Below are positions 53,304 through 64,000 of a stretch of 64,000 nucleotides of DNA, in pieces. How positions within the stretch are numbered: the first letter of the stretch is position 1; each line of letters starts with the position of its first letter. The DNA is from Amia ocellicauda (taxonomy: Eukaryota; Chordata; Actinopteri; Amiiformes; Amiidae). Made by a program: the position numbers and the translations under genes. The notes beneath the pieces were generated by a model that worked only from the letters and a program-made list of their open reading frames with translations, was not told the origin of the DNA and made no database searches. Location of the stretch: contig NC_089864.1 in assembly GCF_036373705.1 (NCBI RefSeq), forward strand, positions 2,412,501 to 2,476,500, given 5' to 3'.

Positions 53304-54261
53304 ATGGCCAAGACCAAAGAGCTGTCCAAGGATGTCAGGGACAAGATTGTAGATCTACACAAGGCTGGAATGGGCTACAAGCCCATCGCCAAGCAGCTTG
53401 GTGAGAAGGTGACAACAGTTGGTGCGATTATTCGCAAATGGAAGAAACACAAAATAACTGTCAGTCTCCCTCGGTCTGGGGCTCCATGCAAGATCTCACC
53501 TCGTGGAGTTTCAATGATCATGAGAACGGTGAGGAATCAGCCCAGAACTACACGGGAGGATCTTGTTAATGATCTCAAGGCAGCTGGGACCATAGTCACC
53601 AAGAAAACAATTGGTAACACACTACGCCGTGAAGGACTGAAATCCTGCAGCGCCCGCAAGGTCCCCCTGCTCAAGAAAGCACATGTACAGGCCCGTCTGA
53701 AGTTTGCCAATGAACATCTGAATGATTCAGAGGAGAACTGGGTGAAAGTGTTGTGGTCAGATGAGACCAAAATTGAGCTCTTTGGCATCAACTCAACTCG
53801 CCGTGTTTGGAGGAGGAGGAATGACACCAAGAACACCATCCCCACCGTCAAACATGGAGGTGGAAACATTATGCTTTGGGGGTGTTTTTCTGCTAAGGGG
53901 ACAGGACAACTGCACCGCATCAAAGGGACGATGGACGGGGCCATGTACCGTCAAATCTTGGGTGAGAACCTCCTTCCCTCAGCCAGGGCATTGAAAATGG
54001 GTCGTGGATGGGTATTCCAGCATGACAATGACCTAAAACACACAGCCAAGGCAACAAAGGAGTGGCTCAAGAAGAAGCACATTAAGGTCCTGGAGTGGCC
54101 TAGCCAGTCTCCAGACCTTAATCCCATAGACAATCTGTGGAGGAACTGAAGGTTCGAGTTGCCAAACATCAGCCTCGAAACCTTAATGACTTGGAGAGGA
54201 TCTGCAAAGAGAAACGTCTGACCTCTGTGATCGCCAACAAGGGTTTTGCCACCAAGTACTA
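53304..54261 (+). pseudogene. Tc1-family transposase, frameshifted
   Basis: The intact frame runs 53304-54149 (281 residues; the family is usually about 340). It has the paired-type DNA-binding domain ([19 protein letters not shown]), the first catalytic D in [11 protein letters not shown] and the second in [12 protein letters not shown]. The third site reads NPIDNLW where Tc1 elements have NPIENLW, so E is replaced by D. Just after NLWR the frame shifts; the true continuation [20 protein letters not shown] lies in another frame and lacks a stretch before KRLTSVIANKGFATKY at 54261. The enzyme is inactive. Confidence 0.9.
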
Positions 54262-54469
54262 AGTCGAAGGGGTCAAATACTTATTTCCCTCATTAACATG
54301 CAAATCAATGTATAACTTTTTTGAAATGCGTTTTCCTGGATTTTTTTGCTGTTATTCTGTCTCTCACTGTTAAAATACACCGACCATTAAAATTATAGAC
54401 TGATCATTTCTTTGTCAGTGGGCAAACGTACAAAATCAGCAGGGGATCAAATACTTTTTTCCCCCACTG

Positions 54470-55114
54470 TAGATGGGTGTCGGGTGTCGGCTCTGTAGCC
54501 GGCTCAGACACACCCTAGCCCGGCCTCCGTGGCTCCCTCAGGGCGGGGTGTCAATGACAGACGGACGGCAGCGGATTTAATCTCTGTCTTGTTAGGTCGC
54601 GGAGCCGGACAATATGGTACCAGGCAGCGCTGGCGCAGTTAAGCCACTGGTTATCGGATTAGCGGCTCCGTGATGCGGCTGCGCTGCCGGCCGCTCGCAC
54701 GCAAGAGGCCAAACGCGGCTACCGTGAAAATCACTGTTAACAACGTAAGAAAGTTCACAACCGAAATGGTGACGATGTGTTTGTGCCTCTCCGTTTCCAG
54801 CAGTCCCAGTCAAGACCCAACGGCTCTTCTTGTTCACTTTTATAGTTATTAGTAGATGTAGTATCCATCTCTGAAAATATACAGTACATTGTTACCATTT
54901 CGTGTCGAAAATGTCTCGACTGAATTAAACATAGACATAAACCATGCGCATTGTTTAACAGTATGGGCTACACTTCATTGAATGGACTTTCATTCTTTCA
55001 CTTCACTGACATCAATGATGTAAAATAATGCAAAACTCGAGTAATGAAGAGCAGCTGTCTAATTGCATGAACGGGACACCAGAGTTTGGAGAGGGAGGCT
55101 GAGGGAGGAGGCCT

Positions 55115-55188
<74 letters not shown>

Positions 55189-55283
55189 TACGGCTGGAGC
55201 AGGACTGACTGCGGCTGTCTGCCGCCAAATCCTGTCCGCCTCCGCGATTCGCCTGGAAAAAAATACCCAATGTGCGGTCACAG

Positions 55284-55336
<53 letters not shown>

Positions 55337-55651
55337 GTCCAGCTTATCCCCCATACTTCGCTTTGGAGACTCGGCAGTGGATTTACAACTAATAATAATA
55401 TAATTCTATGCACACACGTATCCCGTGCTGGATGAGGTGACACCAAAAACACTACTTTTGCAGCATTTGTCCGGAGAAGAAGAGGATCTGAGGTATGAGA
55501 GACGTGTGCGGGTCAAGCCTGTAGCTGAATGCGCTGCCTTTGACAGCCCGGGTTTGAGTGACGGACTGACCGTGGACGGACATCTCGCCCAGTCCACTCT
55601 GAGACAGAAATCACCATCACAATGTAAATTGTCGGAGTAACGGTCTCTGCA

Positions 55652-55698
<47 letters not shown>

Positions 55699-55780
55699 CA
55701 GCAGTGACGGCTGGACCCGCAGAACTGCAGACAGACGGGGACAGACAGTGGGACAGACTCCGTGCCTGTTCACAGATTTA
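54470..55780. other. Upstream region of PPP1R18 with three CT tracts
   Basis: Long (CT)n runs lie at about 55117-55184, 55288-55333 and 55656-55696, separated by GC-rich DNA. No gene recognised. Proximal promoter or 5' UTR function for PPP1R18 is possible but unproven. Confidence 0.4.
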
Positions 55781-56566
55781 CAGAGGGATGTTCCGTGGGG
55801 GAGTCCCGGGACTGGGGGGATGCCAGTTACTTTTGGGAAGTTGTAGCCAGCAATAATAATACATATATTAGTATGTAAACAGTTGCAATTTGGGTATAGG
55901 TTTTTCCCGAAAGCACGTCCCGAGGCGTGTTTTGTTTTTCTTGTTTTCTTTTGATTGTATGATTTAGTTGTAATGTTTTGTTAAACTGTGATCGCTGTGA
56001 TTATCTCTGGACTGCCGGCTGATTTGCGAAGAGAGGCCACGGGGGCGCCTGTGTGCGAGACGAGCAGCAGCAGCAGCAGACGGACAGACAGACAGACAAT
56101 CAACCAGCACACGGCGGAGCCGGGACGTCTGGCACCTCTGTGTATTGGACCCGTGTTTTCCGGTGAAACTCGGCGGTCTCTGGCTCCCTGGGCGCCGGGG
56201 AGGAGAGGAGGACTGAAAATACTACAGTATAGTGCAGTGTAGTATTGTACAGTTCAATTAAGTTCAGTGTCAGACAGTATAACGCAGTACAGTACAGTAT
56301 CCTACAGGCTGTGTAAGCAGTACAGCTATAGTCCAGCACAGAGGGCAGCCTGTTGCCCGAGCATGAGCAGCCCACCGGAGTCCCACTGACACACCACTGA
56401 GCTGCGGAGACAGACATGGACACAGGGACCGTGACAATTACAACCACTACTACAGACACAAGACACACTACCAAGGAGAGACGCCAGTGAGCAGCAGTGC
56501 ACTCAGACTCGGACTGAGAGGGACTGTTTACTGGAAGACAGAGAGGGAGACACAGACGGACAGAGA
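55781..56566 (+). other. PPP1R18: Probable PPP1R18 noncoding first exon
   Basis: The sequence ends in GACAGAGA|GTAAGTGC, a strong donor near 56566, and an acceptor-like pyrimidine tract with CTCAAG lies near 56800. The exon start is not visible. Confidence 0.4.
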
Positions 56567-56894
56567 GTAAGTGCTGGGTATTTTTCTGTCTATACTGTAG
56601 TAAAGAGATGGTCTATAATATCTCTAGTCTGTAGTGTTTCAGTATATGTGCTATAGGCCACCCCATCCTGCTCTCTCTCTCTCTCTCTCTCCCCTCTGTC
56701 TGTCTCTTCTTTAGTGCAGTGTTGAGTGTGGAGTCCGTCAGTCATTTGATGAACGTTGCCCCCCTCTGTCTCTCCCTCTCCCTTGCTCTGTGTCTCTCAA
56801 GCTCATAAACAAGACAAAGCCACCCCTCCTGTCTACCTATCTACCCTACACCAGAACAAACCAGTACCCGAGGAGGCCCAGTGCCAGTGGAGCC

Positions 56895-59800
56895 ATGTCC
56901 TCCTGGGGGCCCCAGCCCCCCGCCTCCTCTGCGCTGCCGGAGTGGAAGCTGCAGCTGTTGGAGAGGAAGAGGAGGGAGGAGGAGGAGAGGGAGCGGAGGG
57001 AGAGGGAGGAGGAGGAGCGCCTGGCCAGCATGCCGGCATGGAAGCGAGGGATCATCGAGAGGAGGAGAGCCAAGCAGGGGGCAGGAGGAGGAGGAGAGAG
57101 AGGGGGGAAGGGAGGAGAGGGGGCGTGGCCGGACTCCACCCCCCTCCCCAGGGCTGGTCCGGGCCCTGGGAGAGCCCAGCCCTCTTTGCCCGCCGAGCCG
57201 GACCGGGACACAGAACCGGACTGGGAGTCCGACCTGCGGCCCTCGGGAGCGGTAGAACCAGGGAGCCAGGTTTCCACGGAAACCATCGTCCCCCTCCGGC
57301 AGAATCTGTTCATTCGGAAGCAAACAGAGAGAGGAGGAGGTGGAGGAGGACAGGGGAGGGGTAGGCAACAAGTTTGGAAGGAGAGAGAAGGAGAGAGGGA
57401 GAGGGAGATGGGCAGAGTGACAGAGAGGGAGAGGGAGATGGGCAGATTGATAGAGAGGGAGAGGGGGAAGGGGAGAGAGATAGGCACGGACCGGGAGAGA
57501 GGGATGGAGAGGGAGCAGACGGAGAAGGGGAGAGAGAGTCCCCAGGCCCTCCCCCTCCTGGAAGGCCTGAGGACGATCAGAGCTGAAATCATCATCATCG
57601 AGTCGCAAGGGTCGCTGGGGGCGGGGCGGGATGCAGAGAGGGAGGAGGGACGAGGCAGAGAGAGGGACGAGAGAAGAGGAGGAGGAGGAGGAGGAGGTGA
57701 GGGGGAGGAGGGCTGGGGGAAGGGGCGGAAGGGGGGGGTGGACCTGCGAGGGATCCTGGAGAGGGGGGGCAGTGTGACGGAGATCAAGGCCACCGAAGTC
57801 CTGATTATTAAACCAGCCCCCCCCCTCGGCACACTGGGGGAGAGGGAGGAGAGGGAGAGAGCAGGGAAGAGGGAGGAAGAGGAAGGGCAGGGCAGGGAGA
57901 GGAAGGAAAGAGAGAGGGAGGCGGGAGGAGGGAGGGTCAGCCAGCTGCTCAGCAGATTCGGGGGACAATGTTCCTCCTCCTCCTCTTTCTTCTCCTCCCC
58001 TTCGGCGTCTTCATCCCTCGCCGTCTCCCCATCCTCCCCCAGCAAGCTCCTGCCCCCCCGATCCCGGAGCTCAGACTGCTTCGGGGGGGCAGGGGCACCG
58101 GGGAGGAAGCCGCTAGGGTTGGGGGAGGTAGAGCCAGCCAGGGAGAGAGGGGGAGGGGGGGACGGAGAGAGGAGGAGGAATGAGTGGGGTGGGGGGGGCG
58201 CCCCGAAACGCTCCCTCAGCTTCTCCAACAGCGAGGTGGTCTCCCCTGGGGAGGGGCTGGGGGCGGGGCTGGGGCACTGGGGAGGGGGCTGTAACGAGGA
58301 TAACAGGAACGAGAGCGAGAGAGACAGTGGGGTGAGGGAGTGGGGGGGTGAGGTGGGGCGTCAGACAGCCAGAGACACAGAGAGACAGACAGGGAGAGAC
58401 ACAGAGGGAGACACAACAAGAGACACAGAGAGGCAGACAGAGAAAGAAAAAGAGAGACAGACAGACAGAGACACAGGGAGAGACACAGAGAGACAGACAG
58501 CCAGAGACACAGAGAGACAGACAGGGAGAGACACAGAGGGAGACACAACAAGAGACACAGAGAGGCAGACAGAGAAAGAAAAAGAGAGACAGACAGACAG
58601 AGACACAGCCAGAGACACAGAGAGACAGACAGAGAGAGACACAGAGAGACAGACAGAGAGAGACACAGAGAGACAGACAGCAAGGGATACAGAGAGACAG
58701 ACAGAGAGACAGACAGCCAGAGACACAGAAAGACAGACAGAGATAGACACAGAGAGACAGACAAGGAGAGACACAGAGAGACAGACAGAGAGAGACACAG
58801 AGAGACAGACAGGGAGAGACACAGAGAGACAGACAGCAAGAGACACAGAGAGAGACACAGAGATACAGACACGGAGAGAGACAGAGAGACAGGAAAGGGG
58901 GATGTGGAGGGAGCCTACTGTAAGGGAGAAGGTAGAGGGGACAGAGGAGAAGAAGAGGAGGGAGGAGAGAGGAGAAGAGGAGGAGGAGTGGAGAGAGAGG
59001 GACAGAGAGACCCCACAGTCCTCCGGGCAGCTCTGTGTCAGTGCCCTGGGAGCTGGGGCATGCAACGTGTCTGTGCAGAGACAGGAAGCCAGCGAGCGAG
59101 AGAGAGAGCGTGCGTGGGAGAGAGCAAGAGAGGAAGAGGAAGAGGAAGAGGAGACGGGGGAGGAGCGCGAGGCAGCCAGCGAGGACGACCTTGATGTCAC
59201 ACGGGAAATGGGCGTCCCTTCCTGCCCAGCCCCGCCCCCCGCTTCCTGCTCGGGTGCCAGCGCCGTCTCTGTCTCATCCACCGCCTCCTCCCCCCCTGCT
59301 CTCTCGTCTGTCTCTCCTCCTCCTTCCGCGGCCTCTCAGTCAGCTTCTCTTCCTGCCGTCTGTCCTCCCTCCCGCTCTCTCCCGGACTCTCTCAGAGGGC
59401 AGGGGCTCGCGCCGGGCGTCGCATCGCTGGGGACAGGCCTCCAGACTGCACTCGGAGCCTCCCTGTCGCTCTCTTCCTCCTCCCCCTCCTCCTCTCCTGT
59501 CCCCCTCCTCTCCTCCGCAGCGCAGGAAGCAGCCGAAGGGCCAGGGCGAGATGGGGCGGCTGTAGAAGCTTCTCTCTCCTTCGCTCGCTCCTCCGGCTCC
59601 TCTTTCCTTCCCCGGTGTGGAGACAGACACAGGGGAGTGGAAGGACAGGCACAAGAGACAGACAGAGAGACAGAGAGACAGAGAGACCGGGACAGAGAGA
59701 GCGACAGGGACAAGGACAGGGACAGGGACAACAGCGATTCGGAGCGGGACTTTGAGGCGTCGTACCAGCCCCCCACCCCCTCCCCTCCTCCCTCCCCGTC

Positions 59801-60767
59801 CCTGTCCCCTCCTCCCTCTCCTCCTCCTCCCTCCCCTGCTCTCCCTGTCCCCGTCTCCCTGTCCCTGTCCTCCTCCTCCGCCGCTCCCAGGGGTGTCTCC
59901 CACACCGTGGGGATGAGCCGCATCTACAACCTCAAACCGGTCACCCCCAGGCCAGCCGGGGCTATGGGGTCGCTGGCCAAGGAGAAGCAGACTCAGCAGG
60001 GCAATAAGGCCGAGACGAGGGCCAGGGTCCTACAGGACCCCAGGGCCCAGAGTCAGCAGCAGCCGCAGCCACAGCAATTGGGCCGGCCGGTCCAGGATAG
60101 ACGGACTCAGACCTCGCTGGACAGAGATGGGCCCCTGGGCAGCCGGTGGGGGCCCCGGGCCCAGAGCGCTGGGCTGGAGACACCAGCGCAGGGCAAGGAG
60201 CCGGAGAGGAGGGCGGGCCAGCAGGAGCTCAGAGTGGCCAATCAGCAGGCCAGACCTGTGGCCCCGCCCCTCCCCCCGCCTGGCCGCTGCTTCATCACGA
60301 CCCCCAGAGCAGTGGCCCCTCTGGCCCCCGCCGCACAGACCGACGAGCGCCCCAAGAACGCAGCCTGGGGGCGCCCCTCACCCTGCCCGCCCCCCACCAC
60401 CCCCACCGCCTGCCACACCGCCCCCCCCGCCTGCCACACCGCCCCCCCCGCCCTGGTGGCCCTGAGGAGCTCGGCAGTGAGTCGGCGTGGCAACACCATC
60501 ACCATCAACCCCAGGAAGATGGGGCCGTCAGCCGGAGGGGCCAAAGCCACCCCCACCTCCCCGTCCTCCCCCTCGCAGGCAGGACTCCCCAACGGGCTGC
60601 CCCCTGCCCCCGGGGGCCAGGCAGCCAGGGCGGACGGTGCCGGGGGGGCAGGGGACTCCACGAAGGGCAAGAAGAGGTACCCCACTGCGGAGGAGATCGA
60701 GGTGATCGGGGGCTACATGTGCCTGGACAGGTCCTGCCTGGTCACACAGAGAGGCGGGCGTAGGAGG
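56895..60767 (+). CDS. PPP1R18: PPP1R18 (phostensin), large first coding exon, 3' end off-window
   Basis: An open frame of 1,291 codons from an ATG in GGAGCCATGT context; the frame stays open upstream, but no earlier ATG was chosen because an acceptor lies near 56800. Conserved phostensin blocks: [17 protein letters not shown] at about 14-30, [17 protein letters not shown] at about 52-68, [24 protein letters not shown] near 1195, and [18 protein letters not shown] near 1258-1276. The exon ends at a GTGAGT donor (60767), just before where human carries the PP1-binding KISF motif, so that part lies in exons past 64000. Human phostensin has about 613 residues in all; most of the extra length here is E/R-rich and D-T-E-R-Q repeats. 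The protein targets PP1 to actin in other vertebrates. Confidence 0.88.
58360..58910 (+). repeat. 24-bp coding repeat in PPP1R18
   Basis: Imperfect copies of a 24-base unit (GACACAGAGAGACAGACAGA plus four bases) encode DTERQTER and variants (GR, AR, KEKERQT). One block of about 126 bases is itself repeated. The frame stays open throughout. Confidence 0.9.
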
Positions 60768-60789
60768 GTGAGTGGGGTGGCGGAGTCAT

Positions 60790-62055
60790 TCTGTCTGTCA
60801 GTGTTAATGTGCTGTAGTGTCCAGTCAGTCAGTGTTAATGTGCTGTAGTGTCCAGTCAGTCAGTCAGTGTTAATGTGCTGTAGTGTCCAGTCAGTCAGTG
60901 TTAATGTGCTGTAGTGTCCAGTCAGTCAGTGTTAATGTGCTGTAGTGTCCAGTCAGTCAGTGTTAATGTGCTGTAGTGTCCAGTCAGTCAGTCAGTGTTA
61001 ATGTGCTGTAGTGTCCAGTCAGTCAGTGTTAATGTGCTGTAGTGTCCAGTCAGTCAGTGTTAATGTGCTGTAGTGTCCAGTCAGTCAGTCAGTGTTAATG
61101 TGCTGTAGTGTCCAGTCAGTCAGTGTTAATGTACTGTAGTGTCCAGTCAGTCAGTGTTAATGTGCTGTAGTGTCCAGTCAGTCAGTCAGTGTTAATGTAC
61201 TGTAGTGTCCAGTCAGTCAGTGTTAATGTGCTGTAGTGTCCAGTCAGTCAGTCAGTGTTAATGTGCTGTAGTGTCCAGTCAGTCAGTGTTAATGTGCTGT
61301 AGTGTCCAGTCAGTCAGTGTTAATGTGCTGTAGTGTCCAGTCAGTCAGTCAGTGTTAATGTGCTGTAGTGTCCAGTCAGTCAGTGTTAATGTGCTGTAGT
61401 GTCCAGTCAGTCAGTGTTAATGTGCTGTAGTGTCCAGTCAGTCAGTCAGTGTTAATGTGCTGTAGTGTCCAGTCAGTCAGTCAGTGTTAATGTGCTGTAG
61501 TGTCCAGTCAGTCAGTCAGTCAGTGTTAATGTGCTGTAGTGTCCAGTCAGTCAGTGTTAATGTACTGTAGTGTCCAGTCAGTCAGTCAGTGTTAATGTGC
61601 TGTAGTGTCCAGTCAGTCAGTGTTAATGTGCTGTAGTGTCCAGTCAGTCAGTCAGTGTTAATGTGCTGTAGTGTCCAGTCAGTCAGTCAGTCAGTGTTAA
61701 TGTGCTGTAGTGTCCAGTCAGTCAGTCAGTCAGTGTTAATGTGCTGTAGTGTCCAGTCAGTCAGTGTTAATGTGCTGTAGTGTCCAGTCAGTCAGTGTTA
61801 ATGTGCTGTAGTGTCCAGTCAGTCAGTCAGTGTTAATGTGCTGTAGTGTCCAGTCAGTCAGTCAGTCAGTGTTAATGTGCTGTAGTGTCCAGTCAGTCAG
61901 TCAGTGTTAATGTGCTGTAGTGTCCAGTCAGTCAGTGTTAATGTACTGTAGTGTCCAGTCAGTCAGTCAGTGTTAATGTGCTGTAGTGTCCAGTCAGTCA
62001 GTCAGTGTTAATGTGCTGTAGTGTCCAGTCAGTCAGTGTTAATGTACTGTTAATG
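60790..62055. repeat. Minisatellite after PPP1R18 coding exon
   Basis: Roughly 40 copies of AGTGTTAATGTGCTGTAGTG plus TCCAGTC, with one to three extra AGTC units, so the period steps between about 27 and 39 bases by fours. It starts just past the exon donor. Confidence 0.95.
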
Positions 62056-62593
62056 TCAGTGTTAATGTCCCCTCCGTCTCCCCTGGTCCCCCTGTGTCTC
62101 AGTGCTGTAATCCTGCTGTCAGTGCTGATACAGAGCCCGCAGGGAGATGGCCTGGCAGGGATTACCACTATCAGGCAGGTTAATGACAGCTGACAGGACC
62201 TGGCCGGTGTGTCTTCTTCAGTCTATCCCTCAATCCTCCTCTCACCCGCTCGCTCCTTCAATTCCCCACTGATTCTCGAAATCTTCCTCTCTCTCTCTCG
62301 TGCTCTATCTTTGTATAAGACTGGCAGAACAAACTGACACACTGACTGATTGACACACTGATTGATACACTGACTGACTAAATGACTGATTTTTATAGCA
62401 AATTTTTTCTCCTCTCTCCTCTCTCATCCCTGTCTTTTTGTCCCCTCCATCCTGACTGCTGCTGTCTGTCTCCCTCTCCCTCCCTCTTCCGAGTAGAGAG
62501 AAAATCTCATCACTTCAGTCAGGTCATTCTCATTGTTTTTTTTTTAAGAAGACAAACTGTGTGTCTATACATACACTCTCACACACGCACACT

Positions 62594-62695
62594 CTCTCTC
62601 TCTCATACCGTTAAACAGTATAATGGGCCTGTGTGTCTGTGGGTCTGCACAGACAGACAGGCCCATTATACTGTTTAACGGTATGAGAGAGAGAG
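62594..62695. repeat. Near-perfect 48-bp-arm hairpin
   Basis: CATACCGTTAAACAGTATAA and TGGGCCTGT on the left pair with ACAGGCCCA and TTATACTGTTTAACGGTATG on the right. CT and GA runs extend the stem, one mismatch was seen, and the loop is about 6 bases. Confidence 0.9.
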
Positions 62696-63689
62696 AGAAA
62701 GGCAGGAAGTGTAGAAACCGCGACTAAGGCTCAGACAGACTCTGCTCTCTCCCCCTCTCTCTCTTTCTCTCTCATCTTTCCTCCTCCTCCTTTCACTCAC
62801 ATTGCATAGTTCCGCTGCTTGAGTTTTTTTTTTTGCAGAAATGCAGCCGTCTTGAACTATGTGTCAGCTTTGGCTGTTATACTGGGCCTGTGTGTGTGTG
62901 TCTGTGTTTGAGCCACCCTGTGTGTGTGAGTCTGTGTGCATGCATGTGTGTGCGTGTGTGAGTCTGTATGCATGCGTGTGTGTGTGTGAGTGTTGGCTCA
63001 GTGTTGGCATAGTGTAGGGGTCAGCCCTGTGTGTCAGTCCCGGGCTGCCCAGGCCAGGTGGGACCAGTTTGTATTGGCGTGAAACCAGACTGCACGGCTG
63101 CATTAACTCTGCAGATCTGCCTGCTGCATTAATAGAATTAACCCCAGATTAGGACAGTGTGGGAGCGTGCTGGACTGTCTCTGCAGGACCAGGGCTGAGA
63201 CCCTGCTGGACTGGACTGTACTCTACTGTCAGTGCGTGTGCAGTGCTGTAGTGTGTGTTGTGTGTGTGTTATGTGCATGTGTGTGCTGTGTAGGCTGTGT
63301 TTCTCAGTTCAGCTCCGCACCAATCTGACATATCGTGCCGCACAATTGACGCTCACTTCCTCTTTCTCACTGACCCACTTCCTCTCCAGAGTGTGGCGAC
63401 ACCAGAGCGAGAGGGGAGGGGGGCGGGTGTCAGTGCAGTAGATACACACGAGCTCAACGGAAATGACATTGTGTTAACACTGCACTGAGAGGGGAGGGGA
63501 GAGGGTTAATATAGCACAAGCACACTGACCGACTGTAAAGTGCCGTACATCAGCGCTACTGTTAAGGACTGCGAGAGACAGGCGAGGTTAAAACAGTGCA
63601 GAGAGAGAGAGAGAGAGAGATGCGTGTCAATATGCTGATCACTATCTGTATTGTTACCCATTGCTCCTGTTACTGAGAACTGGGTCTGT

Positions 63690-63750
63690 CTCTGAATATA
63701 GGCAACACTGACTTAGTTCAGTCATGCCAATAAAGATTTTCTGAACTTGA
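63690..63750 (+). mobile_element. LINE-type 3' end fragment
   Basis: GGCAACACTGACTTAG, TCAGTCATGCCAATAAAG and TCTGAACTTGAACTT match the tail motif at about 2935-3000 and 7600-7640. Confidence 0.4.
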
Positions 63751-64000
63751 ACTTCAGAGAAAGTTTAACGGACTGACTAATCTTGTACCTAAAGCACTGT
63801 ACTGTACTGTTGTTACTGAGATATACTGTATTGCAGTGTAGTTTCTGTGCTCTACTTCAGTGGACTGGAGTTACTATACAGTATTGTTGTTACTGTAGTA
63901 TAGTTATTATACTGTAGTTTCTGTAGTGTAGGTACTGTACTGTATTGTAGTTTGTGTAGTGTATTTAATATACTGTATTGTAGTTACTGTGCTGTATTGT

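Larger units (their letters stand above)
52945..54469 (+). mobile_element. Tc1-type DNA transposon, whole length but decayed
   Basis: TA target duplications flank CAGTG...CACTG ends. Terminal inverted repeats of about 200 bp carry the inner and outer copies (AGTATTTGATCCCCT) of an IR/DR arrangement. The left outer end lacks about ten bases (GGGGGAAAAA-like) present at the right. An inner palindrome lies at about 53166-53263. Confidence 0.93.
62056..64000. other. PPP1R18 intron, no exon recognised
   Basis: No KISF-type exon was found. It includes a near-perfect hairpin (62594-62695), CT/GT microsatellites, a LINE-type 3' end (about 63690-63750) and a CTGTA-rich tail at the right edge. Confidence 0.45.

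Noticed and set aside
56841-58228. Long minus-strand open frames (375 and 460 codons) opposite PPP1R18
   Set aside because: They mirror the purine-rich coding strand, giving L/P/S-rich products without domains; the plus strand has conserved phostensin blocks.
58216-59281. Minus-strand frames of [16 protein letters not shown] type
   Set aside because: Translations of the 24-bp repeat on the wrong strand.
60790-62055. CRISPR-like array of about 31-bp repeats
   Set aside because: Direct tandem copies with no unique spacers, in a vertebrate intron; an ordinary minisatellite.
62510-62530. KIS-like codons (AAA ATC TCA) as the missing PPP1R18 KISF exon
   Set aside because: Not followed by F, no flanking phostensin similarity and no clear splice sites.

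Overview
The window looks like nuclear DNA of a ray-finned fish. It holds vertebrate genes with short phase-consistent introns, dense CA/CT/CAGT microsatellites and minisatellites, Tc1-type transposons with long IR/DR ends, fish-type MITEs and LINE tails, and an NITR-like receptor gene; NITRs are known only from ray-finned fishes. DHX16, NRM and PPP1R18 are neighbours in the human MHC class I region (recalled gene order), so this is probably the fish MHC-orthologous region. A non-teleost such as a holostean is possible but cannot be decided here.

Left third (1-21800), an immune-receptor cluster of three genes. Gene A (minus, about 69-3606) and gene B (minus, about 19231-21790) share a design: a leader, a cysteine-paired V-set domain, one or two Ig-like domains that lack the usual cysteine pair, then a membrane segment with no tail (A) or a short tail (B). 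Between them, on the plus strand, lies gene C (8176-11533). It encodes a single V domain carrying a J-like FGNGT motif, a membrane segment and a tail with two phosphotyrosine motifs. Repeats around and inside these genes include a DDE transposase remnant, a LINE 3' end, MITEs, a Ty3/gypsy-like fossil fragment and a SINE.

Middle (21800-42120). After gene-poor repeat-rich DNA comes an apparently intronless membrane RING-finger gene of the RNF183/223/225 kind (28165-29136, minus). A large minisatellite follows (about 32100-33790). Then comes a complete 20-coding-exon DHX16 (34656-41004, minus; 1,061 residues when the exons are joined) with a CpG/NRF1/ETS promoter near 42000-42120.

Right third (42120-64000). 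A locally duplicated and inverted complex carries five intact tRNA-Lys(CTT) genes and one 3' fragment. NRM (49086-51677, plus, 4 exons) sits inside this complex, with a tRNA gene in its first intron and its promoter and exon 1 between inverted arms. A decayed Tc1 transposon (52945-54469) follows. PPP1R18 (phostensin) starts at 56895 with one very large coding exon containing a 24-bp coding repeat; its PP1-binding end lies beyond the right edge.

DHX16, NRM and PPP1R18 are housekeeping-like genes (splicing, nuclear membrane, actin/PP1) linked by ancestry rather than pathway. The Ig genes plausibly form a lineage-specific set of surface receptors. All splice sites were read by eye from AG/GT signals and phase, so boundaries may be off by a base or two.
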